From Alphaproteobacteria bacterium US3C007 (lineage in GTDB: Bacteria; Pseudomonadota; Alphaproteobacteria; Rhodobacterales; Rhodobacteraceae): a stretch of 64,000 nucleotides of DNA. The position numbers were made by a program, and so were the translations under genes. The stretch spans positions 3,038,001-3,102,000 of the forward strand of contig CP139918.1 of NCBI GenBank assembly GCA_034423775.1, given 5' to 3'. The notes under the pieces were generated by a model. That model saw nothing but the letters and a program-made list of their open reading frames with translations, was not told where the DNA came from and made no database searches. This document shows, one piece after another, positions 1 through 8,857 of the stretch; position 1 is the first letter of the stretch; every line of letters begins with the position of its first letter.

Positions 1-528
1 ATCGATAACCACGCTTCGATGGATTGGCAGGGTGGCGTTGCGGCCTTCGCAAAAGGCGATGCTGCGATGTATGTTATGGGTAATTTCTCCGTGGGAGCGT
101 ATAAAGATGCTGGTTTGACGGAAGAGCAAATTGACTTTTTCCAATTTCCGGAAATCACAGCGGGTCTTCCGATGGCAGAAGAAGCCCCTGCGGATGCATT
201 TTTCATTCCCTCCGGTGCTAAGAATAAAGACAATGCAAAGAAGTTTCTGGCATTTGTTGCACAGCCAGAAGTTCAAACGCAATGGAACCAAACCTTGGGT
301 CAATTGCCACCCAACTCAAAGTCTGAGGTTGGAGATGACAAATTTATCCAAGAAGGGTTTGCCGTTGTTTCAAATGCAGCTGGTTTAGCGCAGTTTTATG
401 ATCGGGATGCACCTGCGGCTATGGCCTCTGAAGGGATGAAAGGCTTTCAGGAATTCATGCTCGATCCCAGTAAGCTTGACGCGATCCTAGAGCGTTTGGA
501 TGCTGTTCAAGCTGACGTTTATAAGTAA
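1..528 (+). CDS. Sugar ABC transporter substrate-binding protein, C-terminal part
   Basis: The reading frame is open from the first base, so the gene starts outside the window; about 175 residues of a protein usually near 420 are present. The visible part resembles the C-terminal lobe of a periplasmic family 1 (CUT1) sugar-binding protein, with a segment on keeping the protein as the named binding partner (AMYVMGNFSVGAYKDAG), a region like FIPSGAKNKDNAKKFLAF, and a closing helix. Two CUT1 permeases follow directly. By context it binds a galactose-containing oligosaccharide, because alpha- and beta-galactosidase genes share the operon. The exact ligand is inferred, not seen. Confidence 0.85.
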   Translation: MDNHASMDWQGGVAAFAKGDAAMYVMGNFSVGAYKDAGLTEEQIDFFQFPEITAGLPMAEEAPADAFFIPSGAKNKDNAKKFLAFVAQPEVQTQWNQTLGQLPPNSKSEVGDDKFIQEGFAVVSNAAGLAQFYDRDAPAAMASEGMKGFQEFMLDPSKLDAILERLDAVQADVYK

Positions 529-540
529 AAATAAAATTGT

Positions 541-566
541 GCGGGGCGTGCTGATTAGCGCCCCGC
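541..566 (+). terminator. Intercistronic GC-rich hairpin after the binding-protein gene
   Basis: An 8-bp perfect stem (GCGGGGCG at 541-548, CGCCCCGC at 559-566) with a 10-base loop lies between the binding-protein stop and the first permease. There is no T-run after it. Such hairpins in ABC operons are known to protect the upstream mRNA or partly stop transcription, so that the binding protein is made in excess over the permeases. That role is inferred here. Confidence 0.6.
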
Positions 567-584
567 GCGCAAGTTAGGCGGGAT

Positions 585-1565
585 ATGCAGACAGAATATC
601 GAAACAAAACAGCAGGATGGTTTCGCATCAACAAGCTTAGCCTTGCGCCGCTTGTTTTCTTAATTCCGGCGTTTATGTTTTTTTCCGTCTACGTGATTAT
701 TCCAATTTTCCAATCGCTGCAGCTTTCACTTTTTGAATGGAATGGGCTCTATAACGCGGAAGGCAAGTCGACAGCTCAATATATCGGCTTGGAAAATTAT
801 CGTAAGCTTTGGGTAGACCCAAATTTTTGGATCTCCATTAAAAATAATTTTCTTTGGCTGTTCCTGTATATGCTGGCGGTGCCGCTTGGGCTGTTTATCG
901 CAATATTTTTAAACCAGACCGTGACGGGCATTCGATTTTACAAATCAATGTTCTTCTTTCCATTTGTCATCAGTCAAGTCGTGGTTGGTTTGATTTTTGG
1001 GTGGTTTTACAACCCTGATTTTGGGGTTGTTGCGAAGATATGGCAATTTATCTTCTGCGAAGAAACGGTCAATTTTATTGGCAATAAAACGGTAAAATGT
1101 GCACGCCCCGTTCCTGATATTTTATCAAGCCCAGATTGGGCAACCTATGGGATTATTTTTGCTGGTCTGTGGCCGCAAATCGCCTATTGCGTGATTTTAT
1201 ACCTAACGGGTCTGAACAATGTGGCCGCAGATCAAATTGAGGCGGGTCGTTTAGATGGTGCGAAAGGCTGGCGTATGCTATGGTATGTAGTTCTGCCACA
1301 ATTACGCCCGGCAACGTTTATCGCGGTTGCCGTCACGGTGATTGGGGCTTTGCGCTCGTTTGATATGATCGCTATTATGACACAGGGTGGCCCCTATGGC
1401 ATGACCAATGTGCTATCGCATTATATGTATGAAGTGGCGATCAGCGAATATGGTGAGCGCTATGGCTATGGCTCCGCGGTTGCAACCGTTTTATTTGCGA
1501 TCATGATGGTATTTATCAGCTACTTTCTGTGGCGTATGTATCAAGATGAAAGACGGGGCGGTTAA
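585..1565 (+). CDS. Sugar ABC transporter permease (MalF-like, CUT1 family)
   Basis: A 326-residue inner-membrane protein with about six hydrophobic segments, the first near residues 20-45. The EAA loop that docks the ATPase is visible near residues 220-245 (EAGRLDGAKGWRMLWYVVLP). It forms the transmembrane channel together with the next gene product. An insert around residues 145-185 carries two cysteines and lies between predicted membrane segments. The gene starts 56 bases after the binding-protein gene, past a hairpin, and its stop abuts the next start without a gap, which suggests translational coupling. The family assignment is firm; galactosides as substrate are inferred from the operon. 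Confidence 0.92.
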   Translation: MQTEYRNKTAGWFRINKLSLAPLVFLIPAFMFFSVYVIIPIFQSLQLSLFEWNGLYNAEGKSTAQYIGLENYRKLWVDPNFWISIKNNFLWLFLYMLAVPLGLFIAIFLNQTVTGIRFYKSMFFFPFVISQVVVGLIFGWFYNPDFGVVAKIWQFIFCEETVNFIGNKTVKCARPVPDILSSPDWATYGIIFAGLWPQIAYCVILYLTGLNNVAADQIEAGRLDGAKGWRMLWYVVLPQLRPATFIAVAVTVIGALRSFDMIAIMTQGGPYGMTNVLSHYMYEVAISEYGERYGYGSAVATVLFAIMMVFISYFLWRMYQDERRGG

Positions 1566-2414
1566 ATGTTTCCTCGTGCGATACAGCAGGCAAGCAAGCC
1601 AAAACAGGTTGCCTATTCTCTCTTTCTTCCAATTGCGTTGTTTATCTGGATTTTGCCACTTCTAGCCGTGTTTTTAACCTCGGTTCGAGGTGCAAAAGAC
1701 ATCAATACGGGCAATGTGTTTGGATGGCCAAGCGAATTCAAATTCGTCGAAAATTATACCGCAGTCTTTATGCAAACGGAGGCTGTGAAATATTTTTTTA
1801 ACAGCTTTCTGATCACGTTACCAGCCGTCGCGATCTCGATCGCTCTGGCCTGTTTGGCTGGTTATGCGTTGGCTATTTATCGATTTCGTCTGGCATTGCC
1901 GCTATTTTTCCTTTTTGTGGCCGGAAACTTTGTGCCGTTTCAGATTTTAATGGTTCCTGTGCGCGACATGTCGGTGCAAACGGGGCTTTATAATACGATT
2001 GCCGGCCAATTCCTTTTTCACGCGGCGTTCCAAACTGGGTTTTGCACTTTGTTCATGCGCAATTTTATTAAGGCATTGCCTTTTGATTTGATTGAAAGCG
2101 CGCGCGTGGAAGGCGTCGCAGAATGGCGTATTTTTTGGTATATCATCGTGCCCTTGGTGCGCCCGGCTATTGCAGCATTGGCAGTTTTGATTTTTACCTT
2201 TGTTTGGAATGATTTCTTCTGGGCAAATGTTCTGTCACAAGGGGAACAAGTCAAGCCAATCACCGCAGGGGTGCGCGCGCTCAATGGTCAATTTGTCAGC
2301 AATTGGCAGCTTGTCTCAGCCGCGTCTTTGTTGGCGGCAGTTCCACCTGTTGCAATGTTTTTTTTCATGCAAAAGCATTTTATTGCGGGGTTAACACTTG
2401 GGGCGGTAAAATAG
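1566..2414 (+). CDS. Sugar ABC transporter permease (MalG-like, CUT1 family)
   Basis: A 282-residue inner-membrane protein, partner of the preceding permease. It has an N-terminal membrane segment near residues 18-38, further segments to the C-terminus, and an EAA loop near residues 175-195 (ESARVEGVAEWRIFWYIIVP). Its start codon follows the preceding stop immediately. No ATPase gene follows: the operon goes straight to glycoside hydrolase and sugar catabolic genes, so the MsmX/UgpC-type ATPase must be upstream of the window or shared from another locus. Confidence 0.92.
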   Translation: MFPRAIQQASKPKQVAYSLFLPIALFIWILPLLAVFLTSVRGAKDINTGNVFGWPSEFKFVENYTAVFMQTEAVKYFFNSFLITLPAVAISIALACLAGYALAIYRFRLALPLFFLFVAGNFVPFQILMVPVRDMSVQTGLYNTIAGQFLFHAAFQTGFCTLFMRNFIKALPFDLIESARVEGVAEWRIFWYIIVPLVRPAIAALAVLIFTFVWNDFFWANVLSQGEQVKPITAGVRALNGQFVSNWQLVSAASLLAAVPPVAMFFFMQKHFIAGLTLGAVK

Positions 2415-2429
2415 GAAAGAGCGCGGGAA

Positions 2430-3788
2430 ATGGCTAAGAAAATATGTTTTATTGGTGCAGGGTCTACGATTTTTATGAAAAATATTCTGGGGGATATTTT
2501 GCATTACCCGGCGCTGAAAAATGCGCATATTGCGCTTATGGATATTGATGAGACGCGTCTATTGGAAAGTCAGTTGGTGGCGCAAAAATTAATCCTAAGC
2601 TTGAAGGCAGATTCTAAAATCACCACTCATTTGTCACAACGCGAGGCGTTGGATGGGGCGGATTTTGTGGTTGTTTGTTTTCAGATCGGAGGCTTTGAAC
2701 CCTGTACTGTAACCGATTTTGAAATCCCAAAATCCTTCGGACTTGATCAAACCATCGGTGATACACTGGGAATAGGCGGGATCATGCGCGGGTTACGAAC
2801 AGTGCCGCATCTTTGGTCAATTTGCGAAGACATGCTGGCGCTATGCCCCGACGCGGTGATGTTGCAATATGTAAACCCTATGGCGATCAACACTTGGGCG
2901 ATCAGCGCGCGTTATCCGATGATTAAGCAGGTGGGGCTGTGTCATTCGGTGCAAGGCACAGCAGAAGAGCTGGCGCGTGATTTGGGGCGCGATATTGCTG
3001 ATATTCGCTACCGCGCTGGCGGCATTAATCACATGGCTTTTTTCTTAAGCTTTGAAGGCCGGCAAAGCGACGGATCTTGGGCTGATCTTTACCCCGATTT
3101 ACGCGATGGTTATTTGGAAGGCCGGTTCCCAACGCACACGGGTGCCAATCCCCGCTGTCCAAATTTTATTCGCTATGAGGTGATGAAGCATTTTGGATTA
3201 TTCGTGACCGAAAGCTCTGAACATTTTGCAGAATATGTGCCATGGTTTTTAAAATCGCATCGACCAGATTTAGTGAAAAAATTTCAAATCCCGATCGATG
3301 AATACCCCAAACGCTGCGAAGAGCAAATTGACGCATGGAAGGATCAAGTTGTGGCATTTCGTGAGGCTGCGCATATCGAGGTTAAGCAAAGCCACGAATA
3401 TGCAGCCCAAATCATGAACGCGCTTAGCACCGGTGACGCGGCAATCATCTATGGCAATCTGGCCAATAACGGGTTTATTCCGCAATTGCCCGATGGTGCT
3501 GCAGTGGAAGTGCCTTGCCTGGTAGATGCGAACGGCATTCACCCAAGCTCCGTGCCCGATATTCCACCACAATTCATTGCCTTGATGCGCACAAATTTAA
3601 ATGTACAAGACTTGACCGTTCAAGCATTGTTAGAAGAAAATCGAGATCATATTTATCATGCCGCAATGCTTGATCCGCGCGCCGCGGCAGAATTGGACCT
3701 TGACCAGATAAAAGCCCTTGTGGATGCCTTATTGGCAGCGCATGGCGATTGGATGCCAAAATGGCTTCAGAAAGAAGAGGCAGCATGA
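2430..3788 (+). CDS. melA: Alpha-galactosidase, glycoside hydrolase family 4
   Basis: A 452-residue cytoplasmic GH4 enzyme. GH4 enzymes use NAD+ and a divalent metal (usually Mn2+) and cleave by a redox-elimination mechanism. The N-terminal dinucleotide fold starts with KICFIGAGSTIF. The MelA-type motif GIGGIMRGLRTVPHL is near residue 115. The metal ligands are Cys171 (LCHSVQGT) and His201 (INHMAFFL). Length is normal for the family. The start has GGAAAGAGCGCGGG upstream. Its stop overlaps the next start as ATGA. The subgroup motif and the galactose-catabolic neighbours favour alpha-galactosidase; alpha-glucosidase or alpha-galacturonidase, also found in GH4, are less likely. Confidence 0.87.
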   Translation: MAKKICFIGAGSTIFMKNILGDILHYPALKNAHIALMDIDETRLLESQLVAQKLILSLKADSKITTHLSQREALDGADFVVVCFQIGGFEPCTVTDFEIPKSFGLDQTIGDTLGIGGIMRGLRTVPHLWSICEDMLALCPDAVMLQYVNPMAINTWAISARYPMIKQVGLCHSVQGTAEELARDLGRDIADIRYRAGGINHMAFFLSFEGRQSDGSWADLYPDLRDGYLEGRFPTHTGANPRCPNFIRYEVMKHFGLFVTESSEHFAEYVPWFLKSHRPDLVKKFQIPIDEYPKRCEEQIDAWKDQVVAFREAAHIEVKQSHEYAAQIMNALSTGDAAIIYGNLANNGFIPQLPDGAAVEVPCLVDANGIHPSSVPDIPPQFIALMRTNLNVQDLTVQALLEENRDHIYHAAMLDPRAAAELDLDQIKALVDALLAAHGDWMPKWLQKEEAA

Positions 3789-4555
3789 CACAAACCGTTA
3801 CATTTCACGATTTACAGGGTGCTTCGGTCTTTATCACCGGCGGTGGGGCGGGAATTGGCGCTGCGTTGACCGAAGGCTTTTTGGCCCAAGGTGCCAAAGT
3901 TGCTTTTGTTCAAAGATCAAATGCAGATCATTTTGCCGCAGAGCTTGCCAAAAAATATGACAACGCCCCTTTATTTTTACCCTGTGATATCAAGGATCTA
4001 ACATCCTTAAAGGCGGCGATTGTAAAAGCTGCCGCGCAACACGGGCCTATTTCAATTTTGGTTAATAATGCGGCCAACGATACGCGTCATACGCTTGATG
4101 GCTACACGCAGGATGAGTTTGATCAAAATATTGCGGTAAATTTACGGCCGCAATTTTTCACAGCGCAAGAAGTTGCACCGGCCATGCGCGCGAATGGCGG
4201 TGGGTCAATCATCAATTTCTCGTCAATTTCTTATTTGATGGGGAATGCTGGTTATCCTGTTTATGCCGCAACAAAAGCGGCGATTACCGGGTTAACCAGA
4301 TCGCTAGCACGCGAGTTAGGACCTGATAGAATTCGCGTAAATGCTGTGATGCCTGGCTGGGTTATGACCGATCGGCAAAAGGATTTATGGGTCACGGATG
4401 ACGGGTTGAAAGCGCATTTAGCGCGCCAATGCCTGCCCGACTTACTACAACCTAAAGATATCGTTGATGCAACTTTATTTTTGGCGTCGCAAAGCAGTCG
4501 GATGCTCACGGGGCAAGCCGTTGTCGTGGATGGCGGCGTGGTTGTAACAGGATGA
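3785..4555 (+). CDS. SDR-family aldose 1-dehydrogenase (probable galactose 1-dehydrogenase)
   Basis: A 256-residue short-chain dehydrogenase. The start at 3785 overlaps the melA stop (ATGA); an in-frame ATG at 3749 would extend it far into melA and is unlikely. The Rossmann glycine motif (TGGGAGIG) is near residue 17, NNA near 90, and the catalytic Ser and Tyr-x3-Lys (YAATK) are near 142 and 155-165. Landmarks such as DTRH, NLRPQFF, PGWVMTDRQKDLW and RQCLPDLL resemble the Caulobacter XylB xylose dehydrogenase type. In this operon it fits the first step of the De Ley-Doudoroff pathway, galactose to galactonolactone with NAD(P)+. A close paralogue lies at 54594-55352. Substrate is inferred from context. 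Confidence 0.75.
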   Translation: MTQTVTFHDLQGASVFITGGGAGIGAALTEGFLAQGAKVAFVQRSNADHFAAELAKKYDNAPLFLPCDIKDLTSLKAAIVKAAAQHGPISILVNNAANDTRHTLDGYTQDEFDQNIAVNLRPQFFTAQEVAPAMRANGGGSIINFSSISYLMGNAGYPVYAATKAAITGLTRSLARELGPDRIRVNAVMPGWVMTDRQKDLWVTDDGLKAHLARQCLPDLLQPKDIVDATLFLASQSSRMLTGQAVVVDGGVVVTG

Positions 4556-5487
4556 ATATAAATAAGCGGGCAATTGGGCCAGATTGGCTGGCCGTGGATT
4601 GGGGAACCAGCCATTTGAGGATCTGGTTGCTGAATGCTCAGGGCCATATTTTGGCCGAGGCCTGCGATGATAGCGGAATGGCCGCACTGTCTTCGGATCA
4701 ATTTTATGCGCGCTTCACGCGTTTGGCAGCGCCTTTCCTATCGCCAGATAAGGTAATTCCGGTTGTGGCCTGCGGAATGATCGGGGCAAAACAAGGCTGG
4801 CATGAGGCACCTTATATTGCCGCGCCGTGTTCGGCGCCGGGATTAGAAGACGCCCAAAAAATAGAAACCCGCGATGAACGGTTTTCTCTCTACATACTCC
4901 CAGGCGTGAAACAGGCGCGTCCTGCCGATGTGATGCGCGGTGAAGAAACGCAAATAGCCGGATTTCTCAACCAAAACCCAAGCTTTGATGGCGTTCTGTG
5001 CTTGCCGGGCACGCATACCAAATGGGTGAGGATCAGCGCGGAAGAAATTGTCAGTTTCCAGACCTTTATGACAGGTGAGATGTTTTCACTGCTTGGCCAG
5101 ACATCTGTTTTGAAACATTCAATCGCATCTTCAGGCTGGCACAAAAGCGCATTTCTAGAGGCGCTGGATGCGGCGATCAGCGCACCGGCCTCAATTGCCT
5201 CGAAATTATTTGGGCTAAGGGCAGAGACTTTGTTAAATAATCTATCGGGCGCGGTTGCGAGATCGCGCTTATCTGGGTTTTTAATTGGCCTCGAACTGTC
5301 GGCAGCACGCCCCTATTGGTTGGGCCAAGATATCGCGATTATCGGCGCTGAAGAGTTATCTATGGCCTATATTGATGGCTTGATCAGCCAAGGTGTGCAG
5401 CCTCAAAGCCATCGCTCGGTTGATATGACTCTTGCAGGCTTAACCAAAGCCTACCAACAGATACAAGGATCTATAAATGCAACGTGA
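4552..5487 (+). CDS. dgoK: 2-dehydro-3-deoxygalactonokinase
   Basis: A 311-residue sugar-acid kinase of the DgoK family, which phosphorylates 2-keto-3-deoxygalactonate with ATP. The N-terminal phosphate loop (AVDWGTSHLRIWLLN) and the family motif PGTHTKWV near residue 150 are present. The start overlaps the dehydrogenase stop by four bases (ATGA), and the end overlaps dgoA by 11 bases. The kinase-aldolase pair is the most specific mark of the De Ley-Doudoroff pathway here. Confidence 0.92.
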   Translation: MNINKRAIGPDWLAVDWGTSHLRIWLLNAQGHILAEACDDSGMAALSSDQFYARFTRLAAPFLSPDKVIPVVACGMIGAKQGWHEAPYIAAPCSAPGLEDAQKIETRDERFSLYILPGVKQARPADVMRGEETQIAGFLNQNPSFDGVLCLPGTHTKWVRISAEEIVSFQTFMTGEMFSLLGQTSVLKHSIASSGWHKSAFLEALDAAISAPASIASKLFGLRAETLLNNLSGAVARSRLSGFLIGLELSAARPYWLGQDIAIIGAEELSMAYIDGLISQGVQPQSHRSVDMTLAGLTKAYQQIQGSINAT

Positions 5488-6085
5488 AATTATAGCGATT
5501 TTACGTGGGATCACCAGCAAAGAAGCCCCCGCAATTGCAGAGGTTCTTATTGAGGCGGGGATCGATAAAATTGAGGTTCCGCTCAACTCACCGTCGCCTT
5601 TTGAAAGCATTGAACGGCTTATCGATGCGTTTTGCGATGTGGCCGTGATCGGCGCTGGAACGGTTTTACAGGTGGAACAAGTTGACCATTTGGCGGCGAT
5701 TAACGCTTCAATGGTTGTGTCTCCAGATTGCAATTCAGACGTGATTAAGGCTACAAAACAGGCCGATATGCTATCTTATCCTGGGTGCTTTACATCGACC
5801 GAATGTTTCACCGCGCTGCGGCATGGGGCGGATGGTTTAAAACTGTTTCCTTCATTTCTATTAGGGCCAAAAGGGCTTGAGGCGTTGCGTGCGGTCTTGC
5901 CCAAAACCACCCCTATTTACGCGGTTGGCGGCGTGGGGCCCGATAATTTTTCAGATTGGGTTGGCGCAGGTGCAACCGGGTTTGGGATCGGATCATCGCT
6001 TTATAAACCGGGTATGTCCGTGGCGGATGTGCGCGCCAAGGCCCAAGATATCACGGCGGCTTATGATGCAGTGTTTGATCAATGA
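5477..6085 (+). CDS. dgoA: 2-dehydro-3-deoxy-6-phosphogalactonate aldolase
   Basis: A 202-residue class I aldolase of the KDPG/KDPGal family, splitting 2-keto-3-deoxy-6-phosphogalactonate into pyruvate and glyceraldehyde 3-phosphate. The active-site segment PGCFTSTECF is followed by the Schiff-base lysine in GADGLKLFPS (near residue 124). The glutamate-bearing strand IEVPLNSPSPFESI is near residue 34. It lacks the separate galactonate dehydratase domain of some older fused annotations. The 11-base overlap with dgoK suggests coupled translation. Confidence 0.93.
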   Translation: MQREIIAILRGITSKEAPAIAEVLIEAGIDKIEVPLNSPSPFESIERLIDAFCDVAVIGAGTVLQVEQVDHLAAINASMVVSPDCNSDVIKATKQADMLSYPGCFTSTECFTALRHGADGLKLFPSFLLGPKGLEALRAVLPKTTPIYAVGGVGPDNFSDWVGAGATGFGIGSSLYKPGMSVADVRAKAQDITAAYDAVFDQ

Positions 6086-6924
6086 ACGTGTTCGACACGA
6101 CCAACTGCATCTTGGGGGAAGGGCCTCTGTGGCATCCTGAGCGTCAGTCTTTGTTTTGGTTTGATATTTTGTCCAAACGCGTGCTGATGAAAGAGGACAA
6201 TCAATCGCGCGATTGGAATTTTGAGACCTGCGTATCGGCCGCGGGTTGGGTCTCTGCTGATCAAATCTTAATAGCCTCTGAAATCGAACTTTTTATCTTG
6301 GATATAACGACGGGTAAAACGGACACTGTTGTTGCGTTGGAAAAAGAAAAGCTGGAAACCCGTTCTAATGATGGCCGCGCTGACCCCTTTGGAGGGTTTT
6401 GGATTGGTACGATGGGAAAAGCCGCGCAGACAGGCGCTGGGGCGATCTATCGCTATTTTAAAGGTGAACTGCGAAAACTGATCTCTAACATAACAATTTC
6501 CAATGCGATTTGTTTTTCACCTAATGGCGATGCGGCTTATTTTGCCGATACCAGCCAGCAAATCATCCATCGTTGGCGTTTGTCAGCGAAAGACGGGTGG
6601 CCGATCGGAGATCCTGAACCTTTCATTGATTTGCGCGCGGATAATATACACCCGGACGGCGCGGTTGTTGACCAATCTGGATGTTTGTGGAATGCCCAAT
6701 GGGGCAGTGGTCGCGTGGCGCGCTATAGCCCCGAGGGGGTTTACTTGGATCATATTCAATGCCCTGCTTCGCAAAGCAGCTGCCCTGCCTTTGGCGGTGA
6801 AACCTTAACAAGCTTGTTCGTAACCTCGGCAGCGGTTGGAGTGAATGAGCCACAGGCGGGCCAAACATTTTTCGTAAAAGATGTAGATGTCAAAGGGCAA
6901 GCTGAACATCAGGTGTTATTGTGA
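6082..6924 (+). CDS. SMP-30/gluconolactonase family lactonase (probable galactonolactonase)
   Basis: A 280-residue six-bladed beta-propeller of the SMP-30/LRE family. The metal-binding positions are visible: Glu in LGEGPLWHPE near residue 11, Asn/Asp in SNDGRADPFGGFWIGTMG near 97-110, and Asn in ISNAICFSPNG near 143. The family hydrolyses aldonolactones. Sitting between the KDPGal aldolase and beta-galactosidase, it most likely opens galactono-1,4-lactone made by the dehydrogenase. It overlaps dgoA by ATGA and ends seven bases before the next start. Confidence 0.85.
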   Translation: MNVFDTTNCILGEGPLWHPERQSLFWFDILSKRVLMKEDNQSRDWNFETCVSAAGWVSADQILIASEIELFILDITTGKTDTVVALEKEKLETRSNDGRADPFGGFWIGTMGKAAQTGAGAIYRYFKGELRKLISNITISNAICFSPNGDAAYFADTSQQIIHRWRLSAKDGWPIGDPEPFIDLRADNIHPDGAVVDQSGCLWNAQWGSGRVARYSPEGVYLDHIQCPASQSSCPAFGGETLTSLFVTSAAVGVNEPQAGQTFFVKDVDVKGQAEHQVLL

Positions 6925-6931
6925 GGGCAAT

Positions 6932-8857
6932 ATGAAGCGCAGCCTCGGAACGTGTTACTATCCTGAACATTGGCCGCAAAGCCGGTGGCCAATCGATGCA
7001 AAAAAAATGGTTGAAACGGGGCTAACCTGGGTGCGCATTGGCGAATTCGCCTGGCACAATCTAGAGCCGCGCGAGGGGTGTTTTGAATTTGACTGGCTCG
7101 ATGAAGCGATTGCATGTTTAGGGCAGGCGGGGTTGAAAGTTGTGTTGGGCACGCCAACCGCTACGCCGCCCAAATGGGTGGTTCAAAAATATCCGGATAT
7201 GCTGGCTATAGACGCGCAGGGGCAGCCGCGCAGGTTTGGCTCTCGCAGGCATTATTGTTTCAGCCATTTGGGCTATCGCCTGCAATGCCGCGATATCGTG
7301 GGGCGGCTTGCCAAGCGCTATGGCAATAACCCTGTCGTGGCGGCGTGGCAAACCGATAATGAATATGGCTGCCACGATACCACATTGTCTTATTCAAAAA
7401 ATGCGGAAGACGGATTTCGCAACTGGCTGCGCGCTATTTTCTCAGATGGTTCTAATGCAGGGGATATAGACGCGTTGAACGCGGCTTGGGGCAACGTATT
7501 CTGGTCGATGTCTTATGCTGATTTTGATGAGATAGAGCTGCCAAACTTAACGGTTACAGAGCCGAATCCGGCACATTCTTTAGCGTTTAGGCGCTATAGT
7601 TCAGAGCAGGTCGTTGCCTTTAATAAAGAACAGGTCGAGATTATACGGCAGCATTCATCAGCGCCTATTTCGCATAATTTTATGGGCCGGATAACCGATT
7701 TTGATCATTTCAAAGTCGGCGAGGATCTTGATATAGCGACTTGGGATAGCTATCCGCTTGGGTTTTTGGAAGATCGTGTGGGTGCGTCGGTAGATGAGCA
7801 AAAAGCTTTTGCACGACAAGGCCATCCAGATTTTCAAGCCTTTCATCATGATCTATATCGAGCGGTCGGGCAGGGCCGATGGTGGGTAATGGAACAACAG
7901 CCCGGGCCGGTGAATTGGGCGCCATATAACCCTGTTCCGTTGCCTGGTATGGTGCGGTTTTGGACATGGGAAGCTTTTGCCCATGGCGCCGAGGCGGTCA
8001 GTTTCTTTCGGTGGCGGCAAGTGCCCTTTGCCCAAGAGCAAATGCATGCCGGCCTGTTGCGCCCCGACGGGGAAGCTGCACCGGCCTTAAAAGAAGCCGC
8101 GCGAGTGGCAGCAGAGCTGGCGGATGCGCCAGATGTTGCGCATGCATCGGCCGAGCTTGCGATTATTTTTGATTATGATGCAGATGCGGCTTGGAGCATT
8201 CAACCGCATGGGGCAACGCTTAGTTATTTCGGCTTGGTTTTCGATCTGTATTGTGCGCTGCGCAAGCTGGGAGTCTCGGTCGATTTGATTTCCAGTAAAG
8301 TGCAAAATTTTTCAGATTATAAAATGGTTTGTGCGCCCGGAATGATACATATGCCGTCAGATTTAAAGCAAGCTTTGGCGTCAAACAGCGGAGTAAGTCT
8401 GATTGGGCCTCGATCAGCTGCGCGCGATGCACATATGACAATCCCCCAGCCTTTGCCCCCTGATATCCCTCACCTTGATGTGACGGTGAGCGCTGTCGAA
8501 TCCCTCCGTCCAGATATGCTCATCGCGCTTTCAGGCGCAGGCGCGATCAAAGGCTATAGAGAGCTTTTGGAAGGGCATGCTACGCCCATTCTCTTGAGCA
8601 AAGCAGGCGATACAGTGGCGATGGAAGATGGCAATTTGGTTTACCTAGGGTCTTGGTTAGATCAGGACGGTTTTATAGAGTTTTTAGAACCGCTATGTCA
8701 AAAAGCAGGAATAAAAACGATTAAAATGCCAGAGGGCGTGCGCCGCCGCGTTATGGGGGCTGAAGAGTTTTGGTTTAATCATAACGCGAGGGCCGTTGAG
8801 ACCATTCATGGTCAGATAAAGCCTGCTGATTTTCTTCGGCTCAGCCCGTCTGAATGA
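6932..8857 (+). CDS. Beta-galactosidase, glycoside hydrolase family 42
   Basis: A 641-residue GH42 enzyme. The start at 6932 is preferred over in-frame 6887 because it has GAGGG upstream and its N-terminus (RSLGTCYYPEHWP) is that of the family. The (beta/alpha)8 barrel carries the acid/base Glu144 (WQTDNEYGCH) and the nucleophile Glu321 (WVMEQQPGP), the usual spacing for GH42. A trimerisation domain and a small C-terminal beta domain follow. No signal peptide is seen, so it works in the cytoplasm on imported beta-galactosides. It overlaps the epimerase gene by ATGA. Its presence next to an alpha-galactosidase means the operon handles both anomers. Confidence 0.93.
   Translation: MKRSLGTCYYPEHWPQSRWPIDAKKMVETGLTWVRIGEFAWHNLEPREGCFEFDWLDEAIACLGQAGLKVVLGTPTATPPKWVVQKYPDMLAIDAQGQPRRFGSRRHYCFSHLGYRLQCRDIVGRLAKRYGNNPVVAAWQTDNEYGCHDTTLSYSKNAEDGFRNWLRAIFSDGSNAGDIDALNAAWGNVFWSMSYADFDEIELPNLTVTEPNPAHSLAFRRYSSEQVVAFNKEQVEIIRQHSSAPISHNFMGRITDFDHFKVGEDLDIATWDSYPLGFLEDRVGASVDEQKAFARQGHPDFQAFHHDLYRAVGQGRWWVMEQQPGPVNWAPYNPVPLPGMVRFWTWEAFAHGAEAVSFFRWRQVPFAQEQMHAGLLRPDGEAAPALKEAARVAAELADAPDVAHASAELAIIFDYDADAAWSIQPHGATLSYFGLVFDLYCALRKLGVSVDLISSKVQNFSDYKMVCAPGMIHMPSDLKQALASNSGVSLIGPRSAARDAHMTIPQPLPPDIPHLDVTVSAVESLRPDMLIALSGAGAIKGYRELLEGHATPILLSKAGDTVAMEDGNLVYLGSWLDQDGFIEFLEPLCQKAGIKTIKMPEGVRRRVMGAEEFWFNHNARAVETIHGQIKPADFLRLSPSE

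Noticed and set aside
4261..4701. 146-codon minus-strand frame across the SDR/dgoK junction
   Set aside because: It is antisense to two well-supported genes and has no recognisable domain.
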